Shown here: positions 8,361 through 16,681 of the stretch, piece after piece
Numbering within the stretch: position 1 is the stretch's first letter
How the letters are laid out: every line of letters begins with the position of its first letter
NCBI GenBank assembly: GCA_021821045.1
Contig: JAKACW010000022.1
Coordinates: 1-64,000, forward strand
DNA from: Pseudomonadota bacterium
Lineage (GTDB): Bacteria > Pseudomonadota > Gammaproteobacteria > JAADHS01
DNA length: 64,000 nucleotides
Reading direction: 5' to 3'
Notes under the pieces: model-generated
What the model was told of the DNA's origin: nothing
Databases searched by the model: none
The model's input: only the letters and a program-made list of their open reading frames with translations
Made by a program: the position numbers and the translations under genes

Positions 8361-9188
8361 CTATTCGTAGCGACCCAGAAACTCCGCCACGCCGCGGGAG
8401 TACATCGCTCCGCTGAACACGAAGCCGTCGTTGTGGCGACCGCGAATGGCAAGCAGCGTTTTGTCGCCCGTATACGCATCGTACAGCGCCTGACCGTGGG
8501 TGAATGGAATCAGCTCATCATCGCGACTGTGGACAATGAGCAACGGGCATTTTATCGCTCTGATTCGTCCCAAACTGTCATACCGGGTGCGACTGACATA
8601 CTTCACCGGCAGCAATGGATAAACCTGCTGACCCAACGCCGGCATCGAGGTGAAGGACGATTCGACAATCAAGGCACGCGGTGTGACTTCCGTGGCAAGA
8701 TGCGTCGCAATCGCCCCGCCCAAAGAGCGCCCGAAGATCACAACATCCCCTGGGTCCGCATTGAGTGCGCCGGTGACGTGCTCCCATGCCGCCCGCGCGT
8801 CCTGGTAGGTGCCGTCCTCGCTCGGCTTACCCTCACTGCGACCGTAGCCGCGATAGTCGAATATGAAAACGCTGTATTGAAGGCCATGGAGAATTTCCAG
8901 CGTCTCGATACGATGGGACAGATTTCCCGTATTGCCGTGGAAAAACAGCACGATCCCCTTGGGGGCGACGGCGGGCACGAACCAGCCGTGAAGCCTGAAC
9001 CCATCTTGGGTGTTGAAGTAGTGCTCCGAAAATTCCAGACCGTGCTGAGACGGGGTTGCCGTGATCTCACGCTGCGGATTGAAAATTATTCTAGACTCGT
9101 TTAGCACCATATAGCCGGTGAATGCCATGTAAAACACCACAATGGCCCCCACCCCAAACCCGAAAATCTCAGCGCCGCTCATTAGCAT
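8361..9188 (-). CDS. membrane-anchored alpha/beta hydrolase (BEM46/ABHD13-like)
   Basis: A 275-residue alpha/beta hydrolase with an N-terminal hydrophobic anchor (FGVGAIVVFYMAFTGYMVL). The oxyanion motif is FFHGNTGN, the nucleophile Ser is in FGRSLGG, and the acid and His are probably in HSRDDELIPF and IRGRHNDGF. This pattern fits the BEM46/ABHD13 group of peptidases or esterases; the substrate cannot be told. The frame is open to 9245, overlapping the pentapeptide gene, but ATG at 9188 gives a membrane-protein start with no overlap. It lies 17 bases after the pentapeptide gene and may be co-transcribed with it. Confidence 0.75.
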   Translation of the reverse strand: MLMSGAEIFGFGVGAIVVFYMAFTGYMVLNESRIIFNPQREITATPSQHGLEFSEHYFNTQDGFRLHGWFVPAVAPKGIVLFFHGNTGNLSHRIETLEILHGLQYSVFIFDYRGYGRSEGKPSEDGTYQDARAAWEHVTGALNADPGDVVIFGRSLGGAIATHLATEVTPRALIVESSFTSMPALGQQVYPLLPVKYVSRTRYDSLGRIRAIKCPLLIVHSRDDELIPFTHGQALYDAYTGDKTLLAIRGRHNDGFVFSGAMYSRGVAEFLGRYE

Positions 9189-9205
9189 CCGTCTCGATCG
9201 CGCCT

Positions 9206-9970
9206 CTAGTCCCGTATGCAGTGTCCGATCGACCCGGCCCGGCAACGCTCACGATTCACCCAGGTTGCATTCTCCAGGATCGACCCAGTGAAATCCACGC
9301 CGGCAACGTCCGCGCGAGTGAAATTGGCTCGCGTGAAATCGGCGCCCCGCGCGCTGAAATCGACCAAGGATGCGCCAACGAACCGCGCACGCTCGAAAAC
9401 CGCGCCTTCGGCGGTGGCGCCCTCCAAATTCGTCCGCTCCAGGGACGCTTCCCGCAGCACCGCCGACGTAAAGTCCACGGCGCGCATGTCCGCTTGGTCG
9501 AAACCCGCCTGATAAAGATCGGCATTGGCGAAGTTGGCGCCGGCCATATTTGTCGAGTAGGCCTGTACGCCTCGAAGGTTCGCACCCGTGAAGTTAGCGC
9601 GCCGCGCGGTAACGCGCGACATTCGCGCGTTGGCGAGTGTGGCTCCGGTCAAATTCACGGCATCCAACTTGGCGCCAATCAACAGCGCCTCTCCCAAATG
9701 CGCTTGTGCAAGGTTCGCTTCAGTGAGATTGGCCGCGCTGAGATCGGCCCCGTTAAGCTTCGCCCCACTCAAATCTGCGCCCGCGAAATTGATTTTTCCC
9801 AAAAGCGCACGCCGAAGATCGACCCCGTTTAAATCCACGTTCTGTTTATCGCACCCGATCCAGTTAACCCCCTGCGCAGGGGGATCCTCACACGCGGCAA
9901 AAGCCGATGAAACACCGAACAACAATGCACACAATGAACTCCCGAGCCCTCTCATCCACAACCGTTTCAT
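9206..9970 (-). CDS. exported pentapeptide-repeat protein
   Basis: A 254-residue protein with a clear signal peptide (MKRLWMRGLGSSLCALLFGV, cleavage after SSAFA) and then about 35 tandem A(D/N)LXX units between residues 40 and 235, such as GADLSGAKLNGADLS. Such repeats form a right-handed square beta-helix. Cys residues lie near both ends (CEDPP, WIGCDK, ERCRAG, GHCIRD) and could form capping disulfides in the periplasm. The function of exported pentapeptide proteins is mostly unknown. The gyrase-mimic members such as Qnr are cytoplasmic, so that role is unlikely here. Confidence 0.85.
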   Translation of the reverse strand: MKRLWMRGLGSSLCALLFGVSSAFAACEDPPAQGVNWIGCDKQNVDLNGVDLRRALLGKINFAGADLSGAKLNGADLSAANLTEANLAQAHLGEALLIGAKLDAVNLTGATLANARMSRVTARRANFTGANLRGVQAYSTNMAGANFANADLYQAGFDQADMRAVDFTSAVLREASLERTNLEGATAEGAVFERARFVGASLVDFSARGADFTRANFTRADVAGVDFTGSILENATWVNRERCRAGSIGHCIRD

Positions 9971-10338
9971 GCCAAATTCCGCCCTCGCTCGCTAGTAATA
10001 CATTTGTCATAGAGCACTCATATGCTTTCACATTCGTGCGCGCAATCATAGCGATACTCTACTTTTCGAAGAATTGCGCCGGACCATAAAGTTAATCCGC
10101 CTTTTGTCGGCGAACGGATACTATGGAAATCCTTCGGCAAATGCTGTTAGAGTTCGATCGTGAGCAGTTGATATCGTGGACGCTCTAATTGGACGGTCAC
10201 AGTACGTGGCATCTCCGATCGCGCTCGAGCGACACTTCTGGCAAAGTGCGCTCCACGCGCTGTGCGCGGGACGCGAACTATCGCAGAGTCTTCAAGTCGA
10301 AGATCGAGCAGGGTCGTATTTCATCCAGGGAGGGGTCT
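9971..10338. other. intergenic region between divergent pentapeptide and PilZ genes
   Basis: 368 bases. A TAAAGTTA box at 10087-10094, 11 bases before GTCGGCGA, loosely resembles a flagellar sigma-28 promoter, but the second half matches poorly. A 21-codon ORF at 10123-10188 has no ribosome-binding site. The PilZ frame stays open upstream to 10189 without family similarity. No other gene is seen. Confidence 0.4.
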
Positions 10339-10680
10339 ATGGAACATCGCTGGCACAAGCGAAACGAAATCAAAGCTGATGTCATGCTCTACCACCACGG
10401 AATTCCCGTAGCTCGGTGCGCCGTGCACAACCTCAGCGACACCGGCCTTTTCCTGCAACCGTCCGAGCAGCATATCCCCATCAACGCCCCGGTCGAGGTC
10501 GAATTTACCGTCGCGCAGGACTTGCAGCGTAAACGGATTCGACTGCCGGCTCGCGTGATTCACCAGGATTCGGGGGGCGTGGGATTAATGTTCCAACCGC
10601 AGACACCCGCAACCGCCTCCGTACTGCGGTCTTTACTCAAAGAAAAGCGCGCGTTCGGTCGAGAACGGTCGGGACAGTAG
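10339..10680 (+). CDS. PilZ-domain protein (probable c-di-GMP receptor)
   Basis: A 113-residue single-domain PilZ protein. Both c-di-GMP contacts are present: RWHKR near residue 4 (RxxxR) and NLSDTG (D/N-x-S-x-x-G) in the first beta strands, then LPARVIHQDSGGVGLMF. It probably binds cyclic di-GMP and signals to an unknown partner. The open frame extends upstream to 10189, but the ATG at 10339 follows AGGGAGGGG and begins the domain, so the shorter form is preferred. It ends eight bases before the convergent repeat-protein gene. Confidence 0.82.
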   Translation: MEHRWHKRNEIKADVMLYHHGIPVARCAVHNLSDTGLFLQPSEQHIPINAPVEVEFTVAQDLQRKRIRLPARVIHQDSGGVGLMFQPQTPATASVLRSLLKEKRAFGRERSGQ

Positions 10681-10688
10681 CTGGCGCG

Positions 10689-12215
10689 TCAGGCGCCGGG
10701 GTCGTAATCGAAGACGTGCACCGGCACATCGTCGTCCGTATACCAGATGCCGTCGCGTCCCGCCCCATTGTAATGCGTTAGACGTGTTCGATTCCCAACA
10801 TCGGAGTATTCGTATTTTTCGTAGTGCTGCACAACGTCATCACTGGTGAACCACACGCCATCCCGTCCCGGCGCGGCGAAGCGCGAATACGACGTAGGCA
10901 AGCCGCGGCCGTCATAAGCATAGGTGGCGTAACTTTCGGCGACATCGTCGGAGGAAAACCACCGATCGTCCATGCCCGGCGCCGTCATCTTAACGAACTT
11001 GACGCGTTTGCCGGTGTTGTCCGCCAAGTACTGGCTGTAATAGTCCACCTCATCGTCATCGGTATACCATTGCCCGTCATTCCCCGAGCCACTGAAGTAA
11101 ACGTACACCAACGAATCGACTGTCTCCCGGGTTTCCCGGTACGAGCCGACGACGTCATCCGCCGTGTACCATTGCCCGTCCGGCCCCGGCGCCGAATAGC
11201 TCGATTGTCGGACGCTCTTGTCGTCAACGGTTATGTACAGTGCAACGACGTCATCGCTACTGAACCACCGACCATCCTTGCCGGGGCCGTCGTACTGCAC
11301 CGACCGAACGAGAGCGCCGTCGCCGTCGTAGCTGAAGGTCTCATAGTTCGTCACATCGTCATCGTCGGTAAACGCACGCCGATCCGGACCGAGGCCGAAA
11401 TACAAGGTGCGGCGGACGACGCGCGCTTCGGCATCATACTCATAGCGGTAAAAGTTCTGCGATTCATCGTCGCCGCTGAACCAGCGCCCATCGTCGCCTG
11501 GACCGGAAACAGTCAGCGAATGGGTTTGGTTGCCGGCCGCATCGTAAGTCGAGGACTGATAGGAGCCGACAATGTCATCGTCGGTGCGCCACTTCCCGTC
11601 CGCACCCGGGCTGTTGAAATACACTTCACTTGCCACGTTGCCATTGTCATCGTGTCGATACAGCACGCGACTGCCTGCGACGTCCGCGTCGGTGAACCAC
11701 TGCCGATCACCGCCCGGATCTCGAAAATCCACCCGCTCTGCCACAGCACCGCTGTCCGTGTAGCTGTAGACTTGATAATGCTTCATTTCTCCGTCGCGAA
11801 AAAATTGTTTGCGCATGACCAAATTGCGATGAGTCGTGAACTGAGTGGCCTTCGCCGCGAGCGATGCGCCGTCCGCCCCTTTGATACCATCGACGCGCAG
11901 AACATAGGTGGCGTTGTATTCAAGCGGACGCGACGGCGCAAATGTAACAAGCGATCGACCACTGTCCCACGCGACGCTGCCGCGCACGGAGGTGGAATCG
12001 CCTGTCTTACCGCTTACGCGCAACAGCCTGACGGTGGTTCCATTCACAGTCGAGCCTTCAACGGCGCCGGACAGCTCCAATTGCACATTGCTCAGCACAC
12101 TCACTCGATCGGCACCGTCAGGAGGCATCGCGGCCACCCGTTCAACGGCGCTCGCCGAGAAAGCCATCGCTGTGCAACACATCAATGTCATGCCCGCAAT
12201 TCGGTTGGTCGTCAT
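10689..12215 (-). CDS. secreted protein with ten GxDGxWxTxDD repeats and an Ig-like domain
   Basis: I do not recognise a named family. A signal peptide (about 1-24, ending SASA) is followed by an SbsA/Big_5-like Ig domain (about 30-130, with VTFAPSRPLEYNATYVLRV). Then come ten acidic repeats of about 37 residues with core GPGxDGxWxTxDDxVxxY, alternating with YxYDxxGxxxR-type strands. The fourth copy is degenerate (RRAF for the Trp core). The spaced Asp residues suggest calcium binding, and the YD-like alternation suggests a surface beta structure. The start is ATG at 12215 after AAGG; an in-frame TTG at 12239 is less likely. The gene stands alone between convergent and divergent neighbours. 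Confidence 0.75.
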   Translation of the reverse strand: MTTNRIAGMTLMCCTAMAFSASAVERVAAMPPDGADRVSVLSNVQLELSGAVEGSTVNGTTVRLLRVSGKTGDSTSVRGSVAWDSGRSLVTFAPSRPLEYNATYVLRVDGIKGADGASLAAKATQFTTHRNLVMRKQFFRDGEMKHYQVYSYTDSGAVAERVDFRDPGGDRQWFTDADVAGSRVLYRHDDNGNVASEVYFNSPGADGKWRTDDDIVGSYQSSTYDAAGNQTHSLTVSGPGDDGRWFSGDDESQNFYRYEYDAEARVVRRTLYFGLGPDRRAFTDDDDVTNYETFSYDGDGALVRSVQYDGPGKDGRWFSSDDVVALYITVDDKSVRQSSYSAPGPDGQWYTADDVVGSYRETRETVDSLVYVYFSGSGNDGQWYTDDDEVDYYSQYLADNTGKRVKFVKMTAPGMDDRWFSSDDVAESYATYAYDGRGLPTSYSRFAAPGRDGVWFTSDDVVQHYEKYEYSDVGNRTRLTHYNGAGRDGIWYTDDDVPVHVFDYDPGA

Positions 12216-12407
12216 ATTCGCGCCCTTATGCTGGTACAAATGAAAAACTCGTGACCTATAACTCTAGTGAGATCAAAGAAAAATTCCATTCGATAAACCC
12301 CGGAAAGCTCATAGGTAAGCTTCCCTATAACTCAACTTTACTTCATCACAGTCGATATGGTATTTCGAGCGGTCCAATCACAACCGATGTCGAAGTCGAA
12401 CGTGACT

Positions 12408-12812
12408 ATGATGAAAAAACTATCGAGATTGCTGTGCGCCATCGTTGCGGCAAGCCTAATGTCGCCGGCCTTCGCCCAAAGCGAGGGCGATGCACCCAGC
12501 TTGTATGTTGAGTTGGGGCAGCCGCTGGTCGTCAACGTGTTCTCTCAGGATAGCGTGCATTTCGTGCGGGCAACGGTGCAATTGAAGCTGTCGGACCCGT
12601 CGCTGGCGCCGCAAGTTAAGGCCCATCTTCCAGCCATTCGCCACAACTTGATCATGTTGTTGTCCGATCGCGCGCTGTTCGAGTTTCAAACCACGGCCGG
12701 CAAACGCAAGATCCGCGACGATGCCCTCGCTACCGTGCGCCAAGTGGTCAAGGAGCAGACCGGCACCGCCGCAATCGACAGTATTTTCTTCACCAGCCTG
12801 ATGCTGCAGTAA
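12408..12812 (+). CDS. FliL-like exported protein
   Basis: A short protein (about 134 residues) with a signal peptide (MMKKLSRLLCAIVAASLMSP, AFAQ) and a FliL-like domain: YVELGQPLVVNVF, VRATVQLKL, LPAIRHNLIMLLSDR and KEQTGTAAIDSIFFTSLMLQ. FliL normally has a membrane anchor and acts at the flagellar stator; this one seems to be exported or only weakly anchored. Other flagellar genes are absent from the window. Upstream ATGs at 12387 and 12357 are also in frame; 12408 gives the cleanest signal peptide. It may be a stray paralogue serving another membrane machine. Confidence 0.7.
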   Translation: MMKKLSRLLCAIVAASLMSPAFAQSEGDAPSLYVELGQPLVVNVFSQDSVHFVRATVQLKLSDPSLAPQVKAHLPAIRHNLIMLLSDRALFEFQTTAGKRKIRDDALATVRQVVKEQTGTAAIDSIFFTSLMLQ

Positions 12813-12816
12813 GGGT

Positions 12817-13857
12817 CTAACCGCCCGCCGCCGCGCCGCGCGACGGGCAGGCGCGGGAAATCGTTTCCAGCGTCGACCCAATGCCTTGACCGGCCATCCA
12901 TTCATCGATATCGGCGATGACATTGGCGGCCTGCAAATCCCGCAGCAGCAGATGGTAGCCTTGAGGATAGAACCGAACGGTTGCCCGCGGATTCACTCGT
13001 TCGACAAAGCGGCACATCGATGGGCGCGGGATGACTTCATCTTTCAAGCCATATAGCACCAGCACCCGTCCGTCCAATTGCGGCGCGCGGTCAAGGGCGC
13101 GATCCATCAAGTGCACCAAACCATAGAGCGCATCGAAGCGCGTTTCTCGAATCATCAGTGGATCGCGACTCATCTGACGCAAGATGTCCCGGTTGTCGGA
13201 AATGGTGACTTGCACGCCCTTGCCCGTCACCGTGTAGCCTGGAACCGTGTGGGCGAACGTCCACAACAGCATGCGATAAAAGACGTTGAACGTGTCGCGG
13301 CCCCATACCGCCGGCGCGTTGAGTATGACGCCGTCCACCGGCGGCGCGGCGTCGGCCGTGAACGCCGCGATGACCATCGCCGCGCCCATGCTGTCGCCCA
13401 GCACATATACGGGAACCCCGGAATAAACAGAACGCAGCAAGCGTACCGTCTGGTGAATATCGCTGACGGCGCGGTCTTCGGCCGGCCAAAAGCCGCGCGT
13501 TGGTGTCGCGCCGAATCCGCGCTGATCGATTGCAAAGACGGCAACCCCGCGGTCGGCCAACGCCGGGCCGGCCAGCACAAAGGCGTTGCTGTAATCGTTG
13601 AACCCGTGCACGGCCAGCAAGACCGCCCGCGGCGCCGCGCGCTGCCCTTCGTTCGGCAACCAGCGCCGCAGCGGCAAAGCGTAACCGTCGTCCATCACCA
13701 CCGTGTCCGCCGCCAGCATCGGCGTGGTCTGCGGGGGGCCTCCGAGTTGAACGTAGGGGGCGCATGCCGACAACAGTGCCGCGAGCATTATTCCGGCAAA
13801 GCGTAACGTCGGCGCTGTAAAACGCGCCGTCATTCCTGTTTGCGGAGAGTCGCCCAT
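12817..13857 (-). CDS. lipoprotein alpha/beta hydrolase (PldB/monoacylglycerol-lipase-like)
   Basis: A 346-residue serine hydrolase with a lipobox (ALLSAC, Cys at about 32), so it is probably tethered to the outer membrane. The hydrolase_4 fold shows VHGFNDYSN (oxyanion), GDSMGAA (nucleophile Ser), YGLKDEVIP (acid) and QGYHLLLRD (His). The family includes lysophospholipases and monoacylglycerol lipases; its substrate is likely an envelope or environmental lipid. The gene lies four bases after the 13862-14431 gene, so the two are probably co-transcribed. An alternative start is Met9 at 13833, with AGGA right before it. Confidence 0.82.
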   Translation of the reverse strand: MGDSPQTGMTARFTAPTLRFAGIMLAALLSACAPYVQLGGPPQTTPMLAADTVVMDDGYALPLRRWLPNEGQRAAPRAVLLAVHGFNDYSNAFVLAGPALADRGVAVFAIDQRGFGATPTRGFWPAEDRAVSDIHQTVRLLRSVYSGVPVYVLGDSMGAAMVIAAFTADAAPPVDGVILNAPAVWGRDTFNVFYRMLLWTFAHTVPGYTVTGKGVQVTISDNRDILRQMSRDPLMIRETRFDALYGLVHLMDRALDRAPQLDGRVLVLYGLKDEVIPRPSMCRFVERVNPRATVRFYPQGYHLLLRDLQAANVIADIDEWMAGQGIGSTLETISRACPSRGAAAGG

Positions 13858-13861
13858 GTCT

Positions 13862-14431
13862 TCATTCCAATCCCAGGTTTACCGCCAATTGGGCCGCCCG
13901 ATCTCCGCCCAACACGGCGTCACCGCCGTCCAACGCATCGCGCAGATATACAACGAGCCGCGAGTAATCTTGCGGATCGATGCGCGCGCCTTCCCCCGCC
14001 TTGGAAAGGCTCAACGCCTCCTCGATATTCACTCCCTTGAGCGTTGCGTCGGCGACCAAAGGACCGAAGCGCCAGAGCATCCCGCCGTCGCGCTCCCGCT
14101 CTTGAATACGCTCTGCGATTCGGCGCCGCAGTTCGTACTCGGAGCGCGAGTCCATCACCATCCAAACAATCGAGCCGACCACGGCGGCGGGGATGATGAA
14201 CAACCACGCCAGTTTGCCCAGCGTGACGTCGCTGACCAGGCCTTTGCCGTAACCGGTGTAAGCGGCGCCGTAGCCGACGAAGTAGATTACCGAGGCGACG
14301 ACGATGCCCGCCAGCCGAGAGCGCCCGCGGCCGGGACGGGCCATGCGGTCGTACTCGTAGTCGGCGGAATTGAAACTATCGTTGAAAAGTTTCTGCGCGG
14401 CTTTTCTGATTTGTCGTTTTGATGCGGACAT
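13862..14431 (-). CDS. conserved hypothetical two-helix membrane protein
   Basis: A 189-residue protein that I cannot assign to a family. It has a basic N-terminus (MSASKRQIRKAAQKLF), two predicted membrane helices (about 40-58, IVVASVIYFVGYGAAY, and about 72-92, LAWLFIIPAAVVGSIVWMV) and a soluble C-terminal half with an arginine-rich helix and PQDYSRLVVYLRDALDGGDA. The ATG at 14431 follows AGGGGAG, a strong ribosome-binding site. It is probably transcribed with the lipoprotein hydrolase four bases downstream and perhaps after the coiled-coil gene at 14496-15545. Confidence 0.65.
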   Translation of the reverse strand: MSASKRQIRKAAQKLFNDSFNSADYEYDRMARPGRGRSRLAGIVVASVIYFVGYGAAYTGYGKGLVSDVTLGKLAWLFIIPAAVVGSIVWMVMDSRSEYELRRRIAERIQERERDGGMLWRFGPLVADATLKGVNIEEALSLSKAGEGARIDPQDYSRLVVYLRDALDGGDAVLGGDRAAQLAVNLGLE

Positions 14432-14495
14432 GGCTCCCCTCTACCGACCGAAAGGGATTATTGTACCGCCAAGGATCGATCAACGGCGCTCACGG

Positions 14496-15545
14496 TCAGC
14501 GGCTGAGCTTTTCCATCAGCCGGTTGAAGTAGTTTCGCAACGGATCCTCGGCGGCTTGTTTATCCAAGTGCTCGATAATCTGCGTTCGCGCCTGGGCCAC
14601 CTGCTCTTCAACGTCCCGCGCGACCCATAAGCCGGTAAACAAGGCGGCCAGCAAACCGGAAATAAGGGCGGCGCTCAATGCCAACCACAGCGATTCCTGG
14701 CGCAAGCGGCCCACCGCGCGGTCAACGTTTTTCACGGAACGACTCGAATCATCGATCACGCTGGCGGTTGCTTCGCTCATTTTCTGGGTGGCACTCAGCA
14801 ATTCTTGCGAAACCTGGCTGGCGTCAACCACGCTTTTCTGCAGCGCGCCGCGCTCGGTTTCCACCCGATCAAGCACGGACTGGACATCCGCGCGCAATCG
14901 GTCGATCGATTCACCCAAAGGCGCCACCGCGGCGCTCAACGCCGCCAGTTCGTCGTCGCGCAACTTTTCGAATTCGTCGGCCAGTCCACGAACCGACTCG
15001 GCCCGCATTCGGTCAAGATCGCTGCGCGCGTCGCGAGTCTGCTGCTCGCGCATGCGCTCGAAAATCTCGCACATGCGTGCTTCGAGTTCTTTCAGATCGT
15101 TCAACTTCTCGGAAAGTTTTTCGACGAGCGTATCATCAGTCATAGCTGCGCCATCTACGGCCAAGTTTGTCGCAGCGTCAGACGCCGCCGGCGCAATCGC
15201 CGCCACGGGTTCGTCCGCCGTCGCGGCGACGCCGTTTTCCAACGCCCGTTGATGGACGCGCCGATCGAAGCGAACGCCGAGTTGTTTTTGCAAAGCATTC
15301 CAAGTGAACTCGCCCCCGAGTTTGGACGGCGCGATCTCCACGCCCCGGTGCAGATAGAAAAATTGCCGTACCCGGCCATTGCGACCGAAGCGAACCACCG
15401 CCGATACGCCGCAGTCGCTGAGCCGGCGAAAAAACTCGGGCATGTCGGGATTGTCCCGTGCCGCAGTTCGAATGCACTCAGCAACATGGGCCAGCGCCGC
15501 GCCGTCGTCGGCGCGCGGTTGATCATTCAATTGATACACCGCCAT
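14496..15545 (-). CDS. membrane coiled-coil protein with a relaxase-like N-terminal domain
   Basis: 349 residues. The N-terminal part (about 30-105) reads MPEFFRRLSDCGVSAVVRF, GRNGRVRQFFYLHRGVEIA and GGEFTWNALQKQLGVRFD, which resembles the short domain after the nuclease region in many MobA-type plasmid relaxases (FL.RL...GV..R......G...GI.Y...G.....SLG..ytW..LQK). No relaxase catalytic region is present. A linker rich in Ala leads to a long coiled coil (about 135-280), a membrane helix (about 286-310, LWLALSAALISGLLAALFTG) and a short cytoplasmic tail ending in FNRLMEKLSR. The layout recalls MobA/VirD2-associated membrane partners. The function is unknown and the similarity is from memory. 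Confidence 0.6.
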   Translation of the reverse strand: MAVYQLNDQPRADDGAALAHVAECIRTAARDNPDMPEFFRRLSDCGVSAVVRFGRNGRVRQFFYLHRGVEIAPSKLGGEFTWNALQKQLGVRFDRRVHQRALENGVAATADEPVAAIAPAASDAATNLAVDGAAMTDDTLVEKLSEKLNDLKELEARMCEIFERMREQQTRDARSDLDRMRAESVRGLADEFEKLRDDELAALSAAVAPLGESIDRLRADVQSVLDRVETERGALQKSVVDASQVSQELLSATQKMSEATASVIDDSSRSVKNVDRAVGRLRQESLWLALSAALISGLLAALFTGLWVARDVEEQVAQARTQIIEHLDKQAAEDPLRNYFNRLMEKLSR

Positions 15546-15650
15546 GAAACGTCCTATAGACGTGGGAAACCGCCAGGCTTCGTCCGAATTGCGAATATAA
15601 AGGTTGTCGGACGCCAGGGGGTGTTCATTGAGGAAGTTGCCGGGTTTTTC

Positions 15651-16100
15651 CTAACGGCAACCCCGGTCTTTCCAGTCGCGCACGTGCTGACGGGCTTCCG
15701 CCAATTCGCGCTGGGTCATGTCCTTTGCCAACGCGTCGCGCTCGGCATCGGCGAAGGGAATTTCCTGCAACGCAGCAAGGCTATACCACATATAAGAATA
15801 TATCCGATCCTGGCGCAGGGACTGGCGATAGGCGGTATCGGAACGATCGCCGTAAATCCGTCCCAATTCATATTGGGCCGGTCCATAGCCTTGCAACGCA
15901 GACTTACAAAACCAATCCAACGCGCGCACGGTCGAATAACCGCCGCCGTATCCGCAACAGTACGATTTACCCAATTCGAACTGCGCAATCGGATCGCCCG
16001 TTTGCGCCGCAGCCGCCAGTTCCGCCCGTCGATCCAAATAGCCCGGACTGGCGCAGGCCGCGAGCAACGCGCCGACTGCCAAAACCACACCCACCTTCAT
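15651..16100 (-). CDS. Sel1-repeat lipoprotein
   Basis: A 149-residue lipoprotein: signal MKVGVVLAVGALLAAC with lipobox LAAC, then two or three Sel1-like (TPR-like) helical repeats, for example GDPIAQFELGKSYCCGYGGG and GYGPAQYELGRIYGDRS. Such repeats usually mediate protein contacts in the periplasm. The ATG at 16100 is preferred to the GTG at 16112 because it opens the signal peptide directly. There are many cysteines (CCGYG, FCKS, DRGCR). The partner is unknown. Confidence 0.75.
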   Translation of the reverse strand: MKVGVVLAVGALLAACASPGYLDRRAELAAAAQTGDPIAQFELGKSYCCGYGGGYSTVRALDWFCKSALQGYGPAQYELGRIYGDRSDTAYRQSLRQDRIYSYMWYSLAALQEIPFADAERDALAKDMTQRELAEARQHVRDWKDRGCR

Positions 16101-16137
16101 CCACTCAATCACACGGCTACCTTCACCCTCTCCACGA

Positions 16138-16545
16138 TCATGTCGGCGGCGCCACCACCGTCACTGTGAAATCTACTTTACGATCGATCCCGGTGCAATT
16201 GATGATCAAGTCAATCCGCCACTCCCCCGGCTCGGGAAACAATTTGTCCTTTAGGGTGTATACGCCGGATCCACCTTGCTCGGGCACGTCGCGCCAATTG
16301 GCGTCGGTACCCGCCTGGGTCGCGTGAACCGGCGCAATCGCCATGCGCGTCCGGCAGCCGCTGGCGGCGCCGCGGTTCTGGCGCAAGGTTAAATAAATTT
16401 TCGCCGATTGGCCGGCGATGATGGGATGGGGCTGATTGGTAAGAGATACCACAAATTCAGTCGTGGTTTTCGTCTGGGTAAATTGGCCGATGTCACAGCC
16501 GGCCAACGCCACAGCGCAGATCCATCCGACAGTAAACGCACGCAT
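16138..16545 (-). CDS. small hypothetical lipoprotein, FixH/YtkA-like beta domain
   Basis: A 135-residue lipoprotein: signal MRAFTVGWICAVALAGC with lipobox LAGC, then an Ig-like beta domain (TEFVVSLTNQPHPIIAGQ, AKIYLTLRQN, SGVYTLKDKLFPEPGEWRID) resembling the YtkA/FixH group, where PGxW motifs are common. The function is unknown. The start at 16545 follows GGGGGGCGTGAGG; a longer frame to 16587 adds only a non-signal stretch. It may be followed by the Sel1 lipoprotein gene in the same direction, 37 bases away. Confidence 0.68.
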   Translation of the reverse strand: MRAFTVGWICAVALAGCDIGQFTQTKTTTEFVVSLTNQPHPIIAGQSAKIYLTLRQNRGAASGCRTRMAIAPVHATQAGTDANWRDVPEQGGSGVYTLKDKLFPEPGEWRIDLIINCTGIDRKVDFTVTVVAPPT

Positions 16546-16620
16546 CCTCACGCCCCCCTGGCTCAAAATCCCCGGCAAGTGTATCAAAACCTTTCGATTT
16601 CGAGCGCCGAGAATGTCGCC

Positions 16621-16665
16621 CTGGCAAAATAGGTAATGTTACTTATACTTACAGGTAACGTTACC
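16621..16665 (+). promoter_or_regulatory. promoter of the second PilZ gene with paired palindromic operator sites
   Basis: A -10 TATACT (16644-16649) lies 17 bases from a CTGGCA -35-like hexamer (16621-16626). Two near-identical inverted repeats, GTAATGTTAC (16633-16642) and the perfect palindrome GGTAACGTTACC (16654-16665), sit 22 bases apart on either side of the -10, about two helical turns. This suggests a dimeric repressor or a cooperative regulator. The ribosome-binding site GGGAGG follows at 16671. Confidence 0.6.
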
Positions 16666-16681
16666 AAGCAGGGAGGCTGGC

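Noticed and set aside
10087-10113. A TAAAGTTA-N11-GTCGGCGA box like a flagellar sigma-28 promoter
   Set aside because: Only half of the second element matches, and it lies about 225 bases before the PilZ start with no flagellar genes nearby.
10123-10188. A 21-codon ORF (MEILRQMLLEF...)
   Set aside because: It has no ribosome-binding site, terminator or similarity. Its length is expected by chance.
10824-12254. A 476-codon open frame on the plus strand
   Set aside because: It mirrors the ten-repeat secreted protein gene. The minus-strand frame has the signal peptide and the repeats.
14805-16169. A 454-codon open frame on the plus strand
   Set aside because: It runs across two minus-strand genes with clear domains and across their gap, without similarity of its own.
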